Shown: one piece after another, positions 33,399-42,037 of the stretch
Layout of the letters: each line of letters begins with the position of its first letter
Numbering within the stretch: position 1 is the first letter of the stretch
NCBI RefSeq assembly: GCF_003610495.1
Contig: NZ_RAPK01000011.1
Coordinates: forward strand, 248,001-312,000
Length of the DNA stretch: 64,000 bases
Reading direction: 5' to 3'
From: Sinobaca qinghaiensis
GTDB taxonomy: Bacteria > Bacillota > Bacilli > Bacillales > Marinococcaceae
Position numbers and translations under genes: made by a program
The notes under the pieces: model-generated
What the model saw: only the letters and a program-made list of their open reading frames with translations
What the model was told of the DNA's origin: nothing
Databases searched by the model: none

Positions 33399-33551
33399 TC
33401 AGCTTGTAGATTGATCCTGTTTTTTATTGGAAAAAAGCTGATATAGGACAAATAATACGATGATAGTATTAAAAATGATCTGGTATTCAAAATAGAATTC
33501 GCTGATGCCTCTAAAGGATCCCAACATAAATTCAAGAAATGTATCGGCCAT
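33399..33551 (-). CDS. 50-aa membrane protein in the gat operon
   Basis: Hidden between the two dehydrogenase genes. ATG 33551 follows AAAGGAAG; the 50 residues include an amphipathic N-terminus (MADTFLEFMLGSFRGISEF) and one membrane helix (IIFNTIIVLFVLYQLF), ending in a polar tail SNKKQDQSTS. Spacing (17 bases to gatD, 26 from the previous stop) shows it is a normal operon member. Not recognised; it may assist EIIC or be an unrelated small protein. Confidence 0.7.
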   Translation of the reverse strand: MADTFLEFMLGSFRGISEFYFEYQIIFNTIIVLFVLYQLFSNKKQDQSTS

Positions 33552-33577
33552 ATTTTATCTTCCTTTCTTCTTTCGTG

Positions 33578-34612
33578 TTACTCGTTTATGGGAGTAAGCA
33601 GTACTTTAATTGCTTCCCCGCTTTTTATTGCATCGTAGGCTTCATTCCACTGCGTAATAGGATATTCATGCGTAACCATTGATTTGGCATCTACGCTTCC
33701 GTTGTTCATTAATTCAAGCGACGGCTCCCAGTCTTCCGGCTTCTGGCTTCTGCTGCCGACGACCCGTATTTCTTTTTGGATAATTTTCTCCAGGTCAAAA
33801 GATACTTCTGAATTTGCGAAGATACCTACCTGGCCGTACTGGCCTTTTTTGCGGAGCAGATCAAGACCCTGCTTGGCTGCCGGTGCGGCACCGGAACATT
33901 CAAATACTACATGTGCTCCGTAACCATTGGTTAAATCATTAACCAGCTTCTTAATATCCTGCTTCTGCGTGTCTACAGCGTAGTCTATGCCGAGCTCTTC
34001 GGCTTTATCCAAGCGGACTTTGTCATTTGTAAGTCCTGTAATGAGTACGGTAGCTCCACGGCTTTTTGCCACCTGGGCTGTAAAAAGTCCAATTGGGCCC
34101 GGGCCGATAACAACGACGACATCTCCCTGATTAATTTCCGTCTTCGCTACGGCGTGATGCGTGCAGGCAAGTGGTTCTGTCATGGCTGCTGATTTATCAT
34201 CTACTCCGTCCGGAATGTGGTGGACGCTGTCTTTACGAGCTACCAGGTATTTAGCAAACCCGCCGTCCTGCTGGGTGCCAAGACCTTTGCGGTGATTGCA
34301 GAGATTATAATCACCCGACTGGCAGTACTCACACTCGCCGCAGATGTAGAAAGTTGTTTCTGACGTAACCCGGTCGCCTGCTGAAAATTCCGTAACGCCT
34401 TCTCCAACATCAACAACTTCGCCGGAAAATTCGTGCCCGAGGGTAACGGGCACAGCTACTTTATAATGACCTTCGTACGTGTGGATGTCCGAACCGCAGA
34501 CACCCGCATAATTTACTTTTATTTTCACTTCGCCGGGTCCGGCCTGAGGTTCTTCTCTATCCTGAATCTCAAGGTTGCCGAAGCCAAGCTCTGTTTTCAC
34601 TAGTGATTTCAT
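33578..34612 (-). CDS. Zinc-dependent polyol/alcohol dehydrogenase
   Basis: 344 residues, MDR family with both zinc sites: GVCGSDIHTYEGH and GHEFSGE for catalysis, CGECEYCQSGDYNLC for structure; Rossmann motif VIGPGPIGLFTAQVAKSRGA. It resembles sorbitol/threonine dehydrogenase-type enzymes. Being a second dehydrogenase of the same superfamily in one PTS operon, it may act on a second polyol phosphate or on a downstream intermediate; the substrate is not determinable here. ATG 34612 after GGAGTGGAG. Confidence 0.85.
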   Translation of the reverse strand: MKSLVKTELGFGNLEIQDREEPQAGPGEVKIKVNYAGVCGSDIHTYEGHYKVAVPVTLGHEFSGEVVDVGEGVTEFSAGDRVTSETTFYICGECEYCQSGDYNLCNHRKGLGTQQDGGFAKYLVARKDSVHHIPDGVDDKSAAMTEPLACTHHAVAKTEINQGDVVVVIGPGPIGLFTAQVAKSRGATVLITGLTNDKVRLDKAEELGIDYAVDTQKQDIKKLVNDLTNGYGAHVVFECSGAAPAAKQGLDLLRKKGQYGQVGIFANSEVSFDLEKIIQKEIRVVGSRSQKPEDWEPSLELMNNGSVDAKSMVTHEYPITQWNEAYDAIKSGEAIKVLLTPINE

Positions 34613-34644
34613 GGTTATTCTCCACTCCTTCTATCTTTGTTTAA

Positions 34645-35904
34645 TTAGTTAAATAGACCGAAGAAACGATAAATGATCCAGTTGATAACGTTTCCGCCCT
34701 GGTCAATACTTGAAATCTGTGTTGTGCCTTCAGGCATGTTGAAATCAGCATTTTCTGCCATCATTGTAAATGTAGAAGCTACATCTGTCGCAAGATACAA
34801 GGAAATGGCGATCATAACGCTTCCTACCATAACCGAGTGAACAATGTTTCCTTTAGCGGCTCCCACAATGAAAGCTACAATGAAAGGAATAGTTGCCAAG
34901 TCACCGAATGGCAGCAGTGCATTACCAGGAAGGATGACAGCTAGAAGTACAGTTACAGGTACCAATATTAACGCAGTTGCAATAACAGATGGGTGGCCGA
35001 GAAGAACGGCTGCATCGAGCCCGATGAGAATATCTCTGTCGCCGAAACGCTTGTTCAGCCATTCGCGCGCTGATTCTGATACAGGCATAAGACCTTCCAT
35101 CAAAATCTTAACCATTCTAGGCATTAATACCATTACTGCTGCCATCGCCATACCAATTTCAATGACGTCCCCAACGCCGTATCCGGCGAGGATACCAATA
35201 ATGGAACCAAGTGCAAGACCGATAAAGATCGATTCACCGAAAATTCCAAATCTATTTTGAATGGACTCCGGATCTGCGTTTAAGTTTTTAACACCAGGAA
35301 TTTTCTGAAGTCCTTTTACAAGGAAAATACCAGGTGCATAGGAAATGGTACTTCCTGTTGCTACGGAAACGCCGGGCATTTCATAGAAATCGTTAACCAT
35401 TGGTGCTGTCCAGTCTGCTACTTTTAAACAGACGATCTGGAACAATACAGCTGCGATTAAACTCTGGATAATGCTGCCGGAAACAGCATAAACCATTGCG
35501 GCCATAAATGTATAATGCCAGAAGTTCCAAATATCCACGTTCATTGTTTTAGTTGTTTTTGTAACGAGCATCAATACGTTTACTAAAAGACCGAGCGGTA
35601 TAATAAATGCTGCAATAGATGAGGCCCATGCAATAGAAGATGATGCCGGCCAGCCGACGTCAATTACGGTAAGCTCAACGCCCAGGCGTTCCACCATACC
35701 CTGTGCAGCCGGTCCTAAATTTAATACGAGCAGATCAATAACGAGAAAGATACCAACAAATGCGACCCCTAATGTAAGAGCGGATCTAAATGCTTTTCCA
35801 ATCTTTTGTCCAAAAAACAACCCTAGAAAAAATATAGCTACTGGTAAAATTACGGTAGCTCCTAAATCTAAAAACCCCTGTACAAAATCCACAAACCCCT
35901 GCAT
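34645..35904 (-). CDS. gatC: PTS galactitol-type permease, EIIC component
   Basis: 419 residues with about ten to twelve membrane helices. The PTS galactitol-family EIIC layout is recognised from FVDFVQGFLDLGATVILPVAIFFLGLFFGQK at the N-terminus, the central GVSVATGSTISYAPGIFLVKGLQKIPGVKNL, and DRDILIGLDAAVLLGHPSVIATALILVP. The start is ATG 35904 after AGGAGG; the upstream extension includes a different frame start without a site. It transports the polyol and passes it to phosphorylation by EIIB. Confidence 0.9.
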   Translation of the reverse strand: MQGFVDFVQGFLDLGATVILPVAIFFLGLFFGQKIGKAFRSALTLGVAFVGIFLVIDLLVLNLGPAAQGMVERLGVELTVIDVGWPASSSIAWASSIAAFIIPLGLLVNVLMLVTKTTKTMNVDIWNFWHYTFMAAMVYAVSGSIIQSLIAAVLFQIVCLKVADWTAPMVNDFYEMPGVSVATGSTISYAPGIFLVKGLQKIPGVKNLNADPESIQNRFGIFGESIFIGLALGSIIGILAGYGVGDVIEIGMAMAAVMVLMPRMVKILMEGLMPVSESAREWLNKRFGDRDILIGLDAAVLLGHPSVIATALILVPVTVLLAVILPGNALLPFGDLATIPFIVAFIVGAAKGNIVHSVMVGSVMIAISLYLATDVASTFTMMAENADFNMPEGTTQISSIDQGGNVINWIIYRFFGLFN

Positions 35905-35929
35905 CGTGATTCCTCCTCTATGTGTGAAA

Positions 35930-35978
35930 AAGAGCATTCCCGATTTCTTTTATTTCGAAATCGAGACAGTACGCTCTT
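35930..35978 (-). other. Intercistronic hairpin between gatB and gatC
   Basis: AAGAGC/GCTCTT outer and GATTTC/GAAATC inner pairs, no T run. Probably adjusts relative expression or stability of the IIB and IIC messages rather than ending transcription. Confidence 0.45.
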
Positions 35979-35988
35979 CTTTGTTTAC

Positions 35989-36282
35989 TTATTTTTTCAA
36001 TTCATCAAGAATCTGCTGCTTCGTATCCTCTTTGCCGATTCCTGTTAGAAAAGCTCTTGCATTGATTACTGGGAATGGATATTCTTTCTTTGTCATCGCT
36101 GTAGTAACCAATAGATCAGCTGTGTCTACATACGAACCGACTTCTGAAATCTTAATCTGAACCAGATCCACCTTGATTTTGTGCTCTTTTGCCATTTCCT
36201 CAATTGCTCCATTAACCACCGTTGACGTTGCTACTCCTGCTCCACATGCTACCAATACCTGCTTCTTTTTCGTTTGTTCCAT
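35989..36282 (-). CDS. gatB: PTS galactitol-type EIIB component
   Basis: 97 residues; the phosphocysteine loop VACGAGVATST is intact, followed by NGAIEEMAKEH, typical of the EIIB galactitol/ascorbate fold. ATG 36282 has correct spacing from AAGGAG; the ATG at 36291 overlaps that site. It takes phosphate from EIIA and gives it to the sugar at EIIC. Confidence 0.92.
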   Translation of the reverse strand: MEQTKKKQVLVACGAGVATSTVVNGAIEEMAKEHKIKVDLVQIKISEVGSYVDTADLLVTTAMTKKEYPFPVINARAFLTGIGKEDTKQQILDELKK

Positions 36283-36295
36283 CTTTTCCATCTCC

Positions 36296-36769
36296 TTATA
36301 ATGTAGTAAAATCTATTTGCTGTTCAATTGTTTCTTTGATTCGGGTTGCATCTGTTTCTTTCATCAAATACTTCAGCGTCTCTTCGTTCTGGAAAATTTC
36401 CATCAGCTTCTGCAGCAGAGCAAGCTGGGAATGAGTCTCGTCCATGGCGAGCATGAATACAAGTTCTACATTCACCGTTTCTTCCTCTTCTCCCATAATG
36501 CCGAAGGCCACTGGCTTTTTCAGGATACCGACGCTGATTGTTTTTGTATTAACATGTTCTACGTCGGTATGTGGTATAGCAACCGCCACACCGGCTGTCG
36601 GAAGACCTGTTGCGAACTCTTTTTCTCTTGCAATCACGGCCTTCACAAAGCTGTCCTTGACCAGTCCTTTTTGGATCAGGTTGTTTCCCATTTCCTCAAG
36701 GACAGCTTCTTTTGTCTCTCCATTTACTTCCATTAAGATGACTGATTCATCAAAAAATAGTTTTGTCAC
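36296..36769 (-). CDS. gatA: PTS EIIA component (fructose/mannitol-type fold)
   Basis: 157 residues with the PTS_EIIA_2 fold: active-site histidine in GVAVAIPHTDVEHV, preceded by REKEFATGLPTAGV. It receives phosphate from HPr and hands it to EIIB. GTG start at 36769 behind AGGAAAAA. Order EIIA-EIIB-EIIC in one operon is typical of galactitol systems. Confidence 0.92.
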   Translation of the reverse strand: MTKLFFDESVILMEVNGETKEAVLEEMGNNLIQKGLVKDSFVKAVIAREKEFATGLPTAGVAVAIPHTDVEHVNTKTISVGILKKPVAFGIMGEEEETVNVELVFMLAMDETHSQLALLQKLMEIFQNEETLKYLMKETDATRIKETIEQQIDFTTL

Positions 36770-36811
36770 TTTTTCCTACCCCATTACTATGTTGGTTTGA
36801 ACGCATGGTTT

Positions 36812-38860
36812 CTACTCATGTGAATATAAATCGATCAGCCGGCGGATATCGGTAATTGTTTTTGCAGCTATCGTCTGGTTTCGATCTGTTTCAGCATGTG
36901 CAAATCGCATAAGCTGCATCAAAGCATGGATATGCTTCTTTTTGTCCACTGCAGCGATAATTACAATCAAATGAATTCGATACCCTTCAGTAAAGTCCAC
37001 CCCATCTTCAATCCGCAGAAGGCTCATTCCAACTTCATTTACTCCTTCTTCCGGCGCGGCGTGCGGGATAGCAATGTTCGGCCCGATAACAATATATGGA
37101 TCTTTATCGCTCTGCTGAACCATTGCCTCGATATAGCGCTGTTCAATTTTCCCGCTTTTTACTAAAGGACCGGCTGCAACTCGAACGGCATCTTCCCAGG
37201 AATCAACCGATTTTTTCAAAGTGATATGCTCAGGTACTATCAATTCGTTTAAAGGAAGATTCCTGTTGGCCGCATATGTTTTAACGGCCTCATCTTTGTC
37301 TTTTGACATATAGCGGCTGAGGTCTTTCTTAAGTGCTTCCTCATCCGGCAGCGGCACATGGGTTTTAATAATATCCATAAGATGGTCTATGTCTATTTCG
37401 TTTGGTACAAATCCGTGCATATCCATCATTACCTGCTTGCGGAACCGCTGCTTTTCTTCCTGACTTAAGAATGCTTTGGATAAAAAAAGTTTTTTGTCGG
37501 TGGCAAGAGATGAAGTGGAGAACACCACATCATAATCAAGGCTGTAGTGGAGAAAGTCTCTGATCGACAGGGAATCCAGAAATACAAATTCCGGGAAAAG
37601 TTCTTTTAAATCATGAAACATCAACCTGGAAATAGAGACGCCCTGCGGACAGACAACAATCGCTTTTACCTTTTTGTCGATGCTTTCTCCCTGTTTTACC
37701 ATCCAGCCGCTGACAAGCATTGTTATGAAAGTTGATTCATTATCAGGAACAGGATGGCCGATCAATTCTTCAAGGGGCCCCATCGACTGCTTAACAAGAT
37801 GGTGGATTTCTTTAAATTCCTTACTCACATCCTGCTGCAGAAATACCGTTTCCGTCAGATTAAATTTAATACGGTAGTAAGCCGGCTTAATGTGCTGAAT
37901 CAGGTGCTCAAGCAGTTTATCCCTTTCCTGCAGATAAATGCAGGCACTTTTTTCAAACAGCCGGAGCATGTTGTCTACTTCCGGCAGCAGATCGGGAATC
38001 GCATCTTCTTCAATTGTAAAATCTGACCGGTATACGTTTGTTGTCAGCAGATGAAGAGTAATAAATAATCGTTCTTCCCTTGGAATGTTTTCGGTCTCCC
38101 GGAAGATTTCTTCCGTTGCCTGATATTCTTTTGTATCCGACAGCTCCTCATATGGGATGGAGGATTCTGTGATGTTGCTGCCCTTCTGCACTCTGCGTAA
38201 AATAAATAACAGAATATACGGCATCATGGCTAATTTCTCATCTGTAAATTTTAAATGCAGCTTATTTTCTACTTTTTCAATCCTGGAGCGGAACTCTTCA
38301 ATTTCTTTTTCATCTACATGAGCGGCTTTTTTAATTTTCTGTTCGCCGTCTGCCATCTGAAAAATCCGGTAAGTTACATGAATGAGTAATTTACGGACCT
38401 GAAATTCTTTCCCCTCCAGAAGATATCCTGACTTTCTTGAGTAACGAATGGACAGTTCATATTTTTCCAAATATGCCTGCACCTGTTTTAAATCATGCAG
38501 CACTGTGTTTTTGCTTACTTCCAGCTCTGCGGTAAAATGATACAGGGACAATTCCTCTTTCGTTCCAATAAGCATCAGCATAATCATATATGTCCGCTGC
38601 TTTTCTGAAAGGATGGAGACAGCTGCCAAGTCATTTTCCTGGCTCGTCAGGTCAGTAAATACCGATTGATCAATAATAAAGTGGCCCTGCCTGGTACGTT
38701 CTATGACAGGTAGATGTTTTGCCATCAGCCATTCGTTGATCTTATTCATGCTGTATCCAAACTGCCGGCGTGTTAAGTTATATTTTTTCTCCAACACAAC
38801 ACTTGCTACATTTGGATTATGCATGAGCTCATCGAGAATCTGCTTGCTTCGGTCATCCAT
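36812..38860 (-). CDS. PRD-containing transcriptional activator with EIIB and EIIA domains
   Basis: 682 residues, BglG/MtlR-like: N-terminal helix-turn-helix segments (about 1-170), two PRD domains (about 180-390), an EIIB-gat-like domain (KAIVVCPQGVSISRLMF, with its cysteine) and a C-terminal EIIA domain (IGPNIAIPHAAPEEGV). The PTS phosphorylates such regulators to report sugar flow. It heads the gat operon and is surely its activator. The start is ATG 38860 (TTG 38866 possible) after AAGGAGGG; a longer upstream frame reads through the promoter and cre box. Confidence 0.9.
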   Translation of the reverse strand: MDDRSKQILDELMHNPNVASVVLEKKYNLTRRQFGYSMNKINEWLMAKHLPVIERTRQGHFIIDQSVFTDLTSQENDLAAVSILSEKQRTYMIMLMLIGTKEELSLYHFTAELEVSKNTVLHDLKQVQAYLEKYELSIRYSRKSGYLLEGKEFQVRKLLIHVTYRIFQMADGEQKIKKAAHVDEKEIEEFRSRIEKVENKLHLKFTDEKLAMMPYILLFILRRVQKGSNITESSIPYEELSDTKEYQATEEIFRETENIPREERLFITLHLLTTNVYRSDFTIEEDAIPDLLPEVDNMLRLFEKSACIYLQERDKLLEHLIQHIKPAYYRIKFNLTETVFLQQDVSKEFKEIHHLVKQSMGPLEELIGHPVPDNESTFITMLVSGWMVKQGESIDKKVKAIVVCPQGVSISRLMFHDLKELFPEFVFLDSLSIRDFLHYSLDYDVVFSTSSLATDKKLFLSKAFLSQEEKQRFRKQVMMDMHGFVPNEIDIDHLMDIIKTHVPLPDEEALKKDLSRYMSKDKDEAVKTYAANRNLPLNELIVPEHITLKKSVDSWEDAVRVAAGPLVKSGKIEQRYIEAMVQQSDKDPYIVIGPNIAIPHAAPEEGVNEVGMSLLRIEDGVDFTEGYRIHLIVIIAAVDKKKHIHALMQLMRFAHAETDRNQTIAAKTITDIRRLIDLYSHE

Positions 38861-38906
38861 GAACAACTGCTCCCTCCTTTCAATAGTTAGTGTAGCATCG
38901 GCTCCT

Positions 38907-38928
38907 ATGAAAATGTATACGTTTTCAT
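38907..38928 (-). promoter_or_regulatory. Candidate cre box upstream of the PRD regulator
   Basis: 22-bp near-perfect palindrome; the minus-strand 16-mer ATGAAAACGTATACAT fits the cre consensus WTGNAANCGNWNNCAW at every position. This predicts CcpA-mediated carbon catabolite repression of the gat operon. Confidence 0.65.
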
Positions 38929-39079
38929 CCCAAATGAACGAACATTTCATGTACAACGTTGTGATTTACATTACGAAACACTTTCGATTGTATAGTGATA
39001 GTGCGGAATGACGGTGGATTTGTCCGATATAATGCGCCGGCAGATTTTGAATAAAAAAAGTTTTTTTCATAAAAAATAA

Positions 39080-39097
39080 CGTGCCGGTTCAGGCACG
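39080..39097 (-). terminator. Terminator after DUF4188 gene
   Basis: CGTGCC/GGCACG stem, six-base loop, then TTATTTTTTATG on the minus strand. Confidence 0.8.
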
Positions 39098-39104
39098 CCG
39101 CTTC

Positions 39105-39599
39105 CTATCTTTGATTCTTATCCTTTTTTGTTCGTCTCAGCCTCTCCCCGGCTGTATTGGTAGATGGACTTACTGGTTCTGTACCCAGAGCCTTTCCTAA
39201 CCCAAAGGCAGGCATATTTACATAAATCGATTCGTAGGACTCTTTAGGAATTTTATACGTTTCGTGATAGATCCCCACTGCGTGATTTCCCTTCGCTCTT
39301 CTATTGAACGTTTTCCATGCTTTGGAATGTTTTTCCCCTTTCGCATAAGCAAGCAGCTTTTCTTCAGACTCCCAGTATTGAATCATCATTGTCGCAGGCA
39401 GCTGCAGGTAGCTGTGTAAATGTAAACAGCCCAGCTCTTTTCGAACGGACAGCTCTTTTATCATAGGGGGCATGGCAAGAAGAACGGGCAGCCATTTACG
39501 AACAGAACGAAAACGGTTAATGCGCATCCCAATCACAAACACGACGATCTCTTCATCATTTTTCGTTGTAAAGCGTCCCTCCTGCAGCTCTGCTCCCAC
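39105..39599 (-). CDS. DUF4188 (monooxygenase-like) protein
   Basis: 164 residues; GTG start 39599 behind GGGAGGAG. The pattern VVFVIGMRINRFRSVRKWLPV, then a dimeric ferredoxin-like fold core YLQLPATMMIQYWESEEKLLAYAKGEKHSKAW, matches DUF4188, a relative of small heme-degrading and Abm-type monooxygenases. Function not established; the short C-terminal tail is basic. Confidence 0.85.
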   Translation of the reverse strand: MGAELQEGRFTTKNDEEIVVFVIGMRINRFRSVRKWLPVLLAMPPMIKELSVRKELGCLHLHSYLQLPATMMIQYWESEEKLLAYAKGEKHSKAWKTFNRRAKGNHAVGIYHETYKIPKESYESIYVNMPAFGLGKALGTEPVSPSTNTAGERLRRTKKDKNQR

Positions 39600-39680
39600 T
39601 GTAACTCCTCCCGTTTACAATTTTTAGTATGCCTTACGTGCGCTTTTCTTTTCTTTATTATAGTACTTTATTGAAAATAA

Positions 39681-39710
39681 AACAGCATTCTCTTAGTTGA
39701 GAATGCTGTT
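39681..39710 (-). terminator. Terminator of the carnitine catabolic operon
   Basis: Perfect AACAGCATTCTC/GAGAATGCTGTT stem at the end of the thioesterase gene. Confidence 0.75.
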
Positions 39711-39713
39711 TCT

Positions 39714-40184
39714 TTACTTCTTTTTGATGCCTATCGCACGCCCGGCCATAGACGGACGGAATTCAGCTTCTGTATGAGGCAGCGCTTCTATTCCTTTCAC
39801 AAGTGCGGGAGGAAAAGGCGCCGGCCGGCCGGCTGCTTGATCCATCCCCATAATCATCTGCTCACTTGCTGCTGCTAGTTCACTGCTTTCATTTTTCATT
39901 TCCATCCATAGATGAAGTCTTTTTTCGTCTTTATCCAATATTTGAACAAATACGTCCAGTTTTTCATCCAGCACTGCTTCTTTTCTATATAGAACATGAG
40001 TTTCAAGCGTATAGGCCGTATAGTGATTTTGTTCCCGGAACGCTTCATCAAGCCCTATTTTATCCAGCATACTATCAAGAGCCATGCTGAAAACGATGGC
40101 ATAGGCCGCGTCATTCATATGATTGTTGTAATCGACCCATTCTGCATTTACCCGGCCTTCCCAGATCAACTGACTATCAGACAT
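39714..40184 (-). CDS. Hotdog-fold thioesterase (probable betainyl-CoA thioesterase)
   Basis: 156 residues, 4-hydroxybenzoyl-CoA-type hotdog thioesterase (VDYNNHMNDAAYAIVF, THVLYRKEAVLDEKL). It overlaps the L-carnitine dehydrogenase gene by eight bases. In the aerobic carnitine pathway the cleavage of dehydrocarnitine gives betainyl-CoA, which a thioesterase converts to glycine betaine; in some bacteria this domain is fused to carnitine dehydrogenase. The function is inferred from this context. Confidence 0.88.
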   Translation of the reverse strand: MSDSQLIWEGRVNAEWVDYNNHMNDAAYAIVFSMALDSMLDKIGLDEAFREQNHYTAYTLETHVLYRKEAVLDEKLDVFVQILDKDEKRLHLWMEMKNESSELAAASEQMIMGMDQAAGRPAPFPPALVKGIEALPHTEAEFRPSMAGRAIGIKKK

Positions 40185-41139
40185 TGCTGTCCACTTTCTC
40201 TGCCGGCCAGTAGTTTTCTTCCTGAAGCAGGCGCATCAACTTTAGAAGAAACTGATCACGTCTTTCTTCCAGTTCGGCTACGCTTTGTGTTCCGGACTGC
40301 TCTTTTGTTCCGTTTATCACTTTTTCACTCAGTTCAGGGGTCAGCTCCGGCGCTTCCAATTTAGTCCACGGTGCCTTTAAAGCAGGACCGAATTGTTCAA
40401 GCATATGAGCCATTCCTTTTTCGCCGCCGGCTAAATGGAAGGTTAAAAACGGTCCCATCAATGCCCAGCGCAGTCCTGCACCGTATACAATTGCTTTATC
40501 TACTTCTTCAGTCGTTGCGTGTCCGTCATTTACAATATGAAGTGCTTCTCTCCAGAGCGCTTCCATCAGGCGGTCTGCGATATGTCCATCCACTTCTCCC
40601 TTCATGACTAAGGGCTTCATTCCTGCGGATTCATATATATTCCGTGCCCGTTCCAAAGCTTCCGGGCTCGTAGCTGCTCCTCCTGAAATTTCCACCAGCG
40701 GCAGAAGATAAACTGGATTAAAAGGATGCGCGACCATCACTCTCTCTGGATGAACAACACATTGTTCCTGAAGCGTAGTCGGCTTATAGCCGGAAGTACT
40801 CGAAGCGATAATACTCTCGGCTGGTGCATGCTTATCTATTTGAGCCAGCACGCTTTTTTTCAAATCCTCGCGCTCCGGAACGTTTTCCTGAATAAGCACT
40901 GCTTCATAAACAGCCGTTTCTATATCATCTGTAAAAGAGAGGCGGTTTAAAGATGCTGATTCGTGCATGCCATGCTCTTTCAGCGAAGGCCAAAGCTTTT
41001 CTACTGTCGTTCGTGTTTTCTGTTCGGCTTCTGGAGCCGGATCACAGGCGATCACGTCGAATCCTTTTGCCAAAAAGCGGGCGATCCATCCATTTCCGAT
41101 GACGCCTGTTCCAATAACTGCAATCGTTTGGTTTGTCAT
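40177..41139 (-). CDS. lcdH: L-carnitine dehydrogenase
   Basis: 320 residues, 3-hydroxyacyl-CoA dehydrogenase fold. Rossmann motif IGTGVIGNGWIARFLAKGFDV at the N-terminus, catalytic histidine in VMVAHPFNPVYLLPLVEI (about residue 144), and a helical dimerisation domain with GDGHATTEEVDKAIVYGAGLRWALMGPF. It oxidises L-carnitine to 3-dehydrocarnitine with NAD. The gene is four bases downstream of the dehydrocarnitine-cleavage gene and overlaps the thioesterase, forming one operon with the regulator gene. Confidence 0.92.
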   Translation of the reverse strand: MTNQTIAVIGTGVIGNGWIARFLAKGFDVIACDPAPEAEQKTRTTVEKLWPSLKEHGMHESASLNRLSFTDDIETAVYEAVLIQENVPEREDLKKSVLAQIDKHAPAESIIASSTSGYKPTTLQEQCVVHPERVMVAHPFNPVYLLPLVEISGGAATSPEALERARNIYESAGMKPLVMKGEVDGHIADRLMEALWREALHIVNDGHATTEEVDKAIVYGAGLRWALMGPFLTFHLAGGEKGMAHMLEQFGPALKAPWTKLEAPELTPELSEKVINGTKEQSGTQSVAELEERRDQFLLKLMRLLQEENYWPAEKVDSNV

Positions 41140-41143
41140 TATT

Positions 41144-42037
41144 TTATCCTCTCTGTGGTAATTGTTTAGTTAATCCCAGGCTGTTCCGTGCTTCTTCCGG
41201 CGTCATAGGCTCTATATCCAATGCTTGAAGAATATTTGTCGTTTTATCTACAAGCTGGGCGTTTGTTGCGAGCACTCCTTTTTCTAGATACAAATTATCT
41301 TCCAGGCCGACACGTACGTTTCCGCCTAATAAAGCGGCCTGCACTGCCGTTGGGATTTGGTGACGTCCAATGCCAAACGCTGACCAATTGGCACGGTCCG
41401 GTAGATGATGAATCATATGAAGCATTGTTTCAGCATCTGCTTCGGCTCCCCAGGGAATACCCAGGCAGAATTGATACAAAGGATCTCCATCGATAAGCCC
41501 TTCCTGAACAAGCTGATTGGCAAACCGAAGATGGCCGGTATCAAAGCATTCCATTTCTGCTTTGACTCCGCTGTTTTTAATAAGTGCCGCCTGTTCACGA
41601 AGCCATTCTACAGGTGCCATATAAAGCTGATCCCCAAAATTCAAGCTGCCGCAGTCCAATGTACATATTTCCGGAAGCAGTTTCCCGACCGGCAGATGAC
41701 GCTCTTCCGGCGTTTGAATAAACGTTCCTTCCCCTCCTGTTTCAGGGTTGGCACGATCCGGAACAAAATCTCCGCCGCCGCCGGCTGTTATGTTTAAAAT
41801 CACATCTGTTTCTTTCTCACGAACCCGTTCCACCACTTCCTGAAAAAGGGCAGGATCAAAGCTGTACTCCCCCGTTTTAGGATCTCTTACGTGAATATGA
41901 GCGACTGCCGCTCCGGCTTTTGCTGCTTCAATGGAAGCTTCTGCTATCTCCTTTGGTGTAATTGGTACATGGGGGCTTTTCTGAAATGTGTTACCTGCCC
42001 CGGTTACTGCACATGAGATAATTGTTTTTTTTCCCAT
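41144..42037 (-). CDS. Dehydrocarnitine cleavage enzyme (BKACE family)
   Basis: 297 residues, beta-keto acid cleavage (DUF849/Kce) TIM barrel. Zinc-binding His in AHIHVRDP and later ECFDTGHL, and TAGGGGDF, are conserved; C-terminal NVRVGLEDNLYLEKG. Among these enzymes, those next to carnitine dehydrogenase convert dehydrocarnitine plus acetyl-CoA to betainyl-CoA and acetoacetate. The start overlaps the regulator stop (TAATG). Confidence 0.9.
   Translation of the reverse strand: MGKKTIISCAVTGAGNTFQKSPHVPITPKEIAEASIEAAKAGAAVAHIHVRDPKTGEYSFDPALFQEVVERVREKETDVILNITAGGGGDFVPDRANPETGGEGTFIQTPEERHLPVGKLLPEICTLDCGSLNFGDQLYMAPVEWLREQAALIKNSGVKAEMECFDTGHLRFANQLVQEGLIDGDPLYQFCLGIPWGAEADAETMLHMIHHLPDRANWSAFGIGRHQIPTAVQAALLGGNVRVGLEDNLYLEKGVLATNAQLVDKTTNILQALDIEPMTPEEARNSLGLTKQLPQRG

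Noticed and set aside
33338-33535. 65-aa minus-strand frame in the gat operon
   Set aside because: It runs into the gatD coding region and lacks a ribosome site; the 50-aa frame at 33399-33551 is the real gene.
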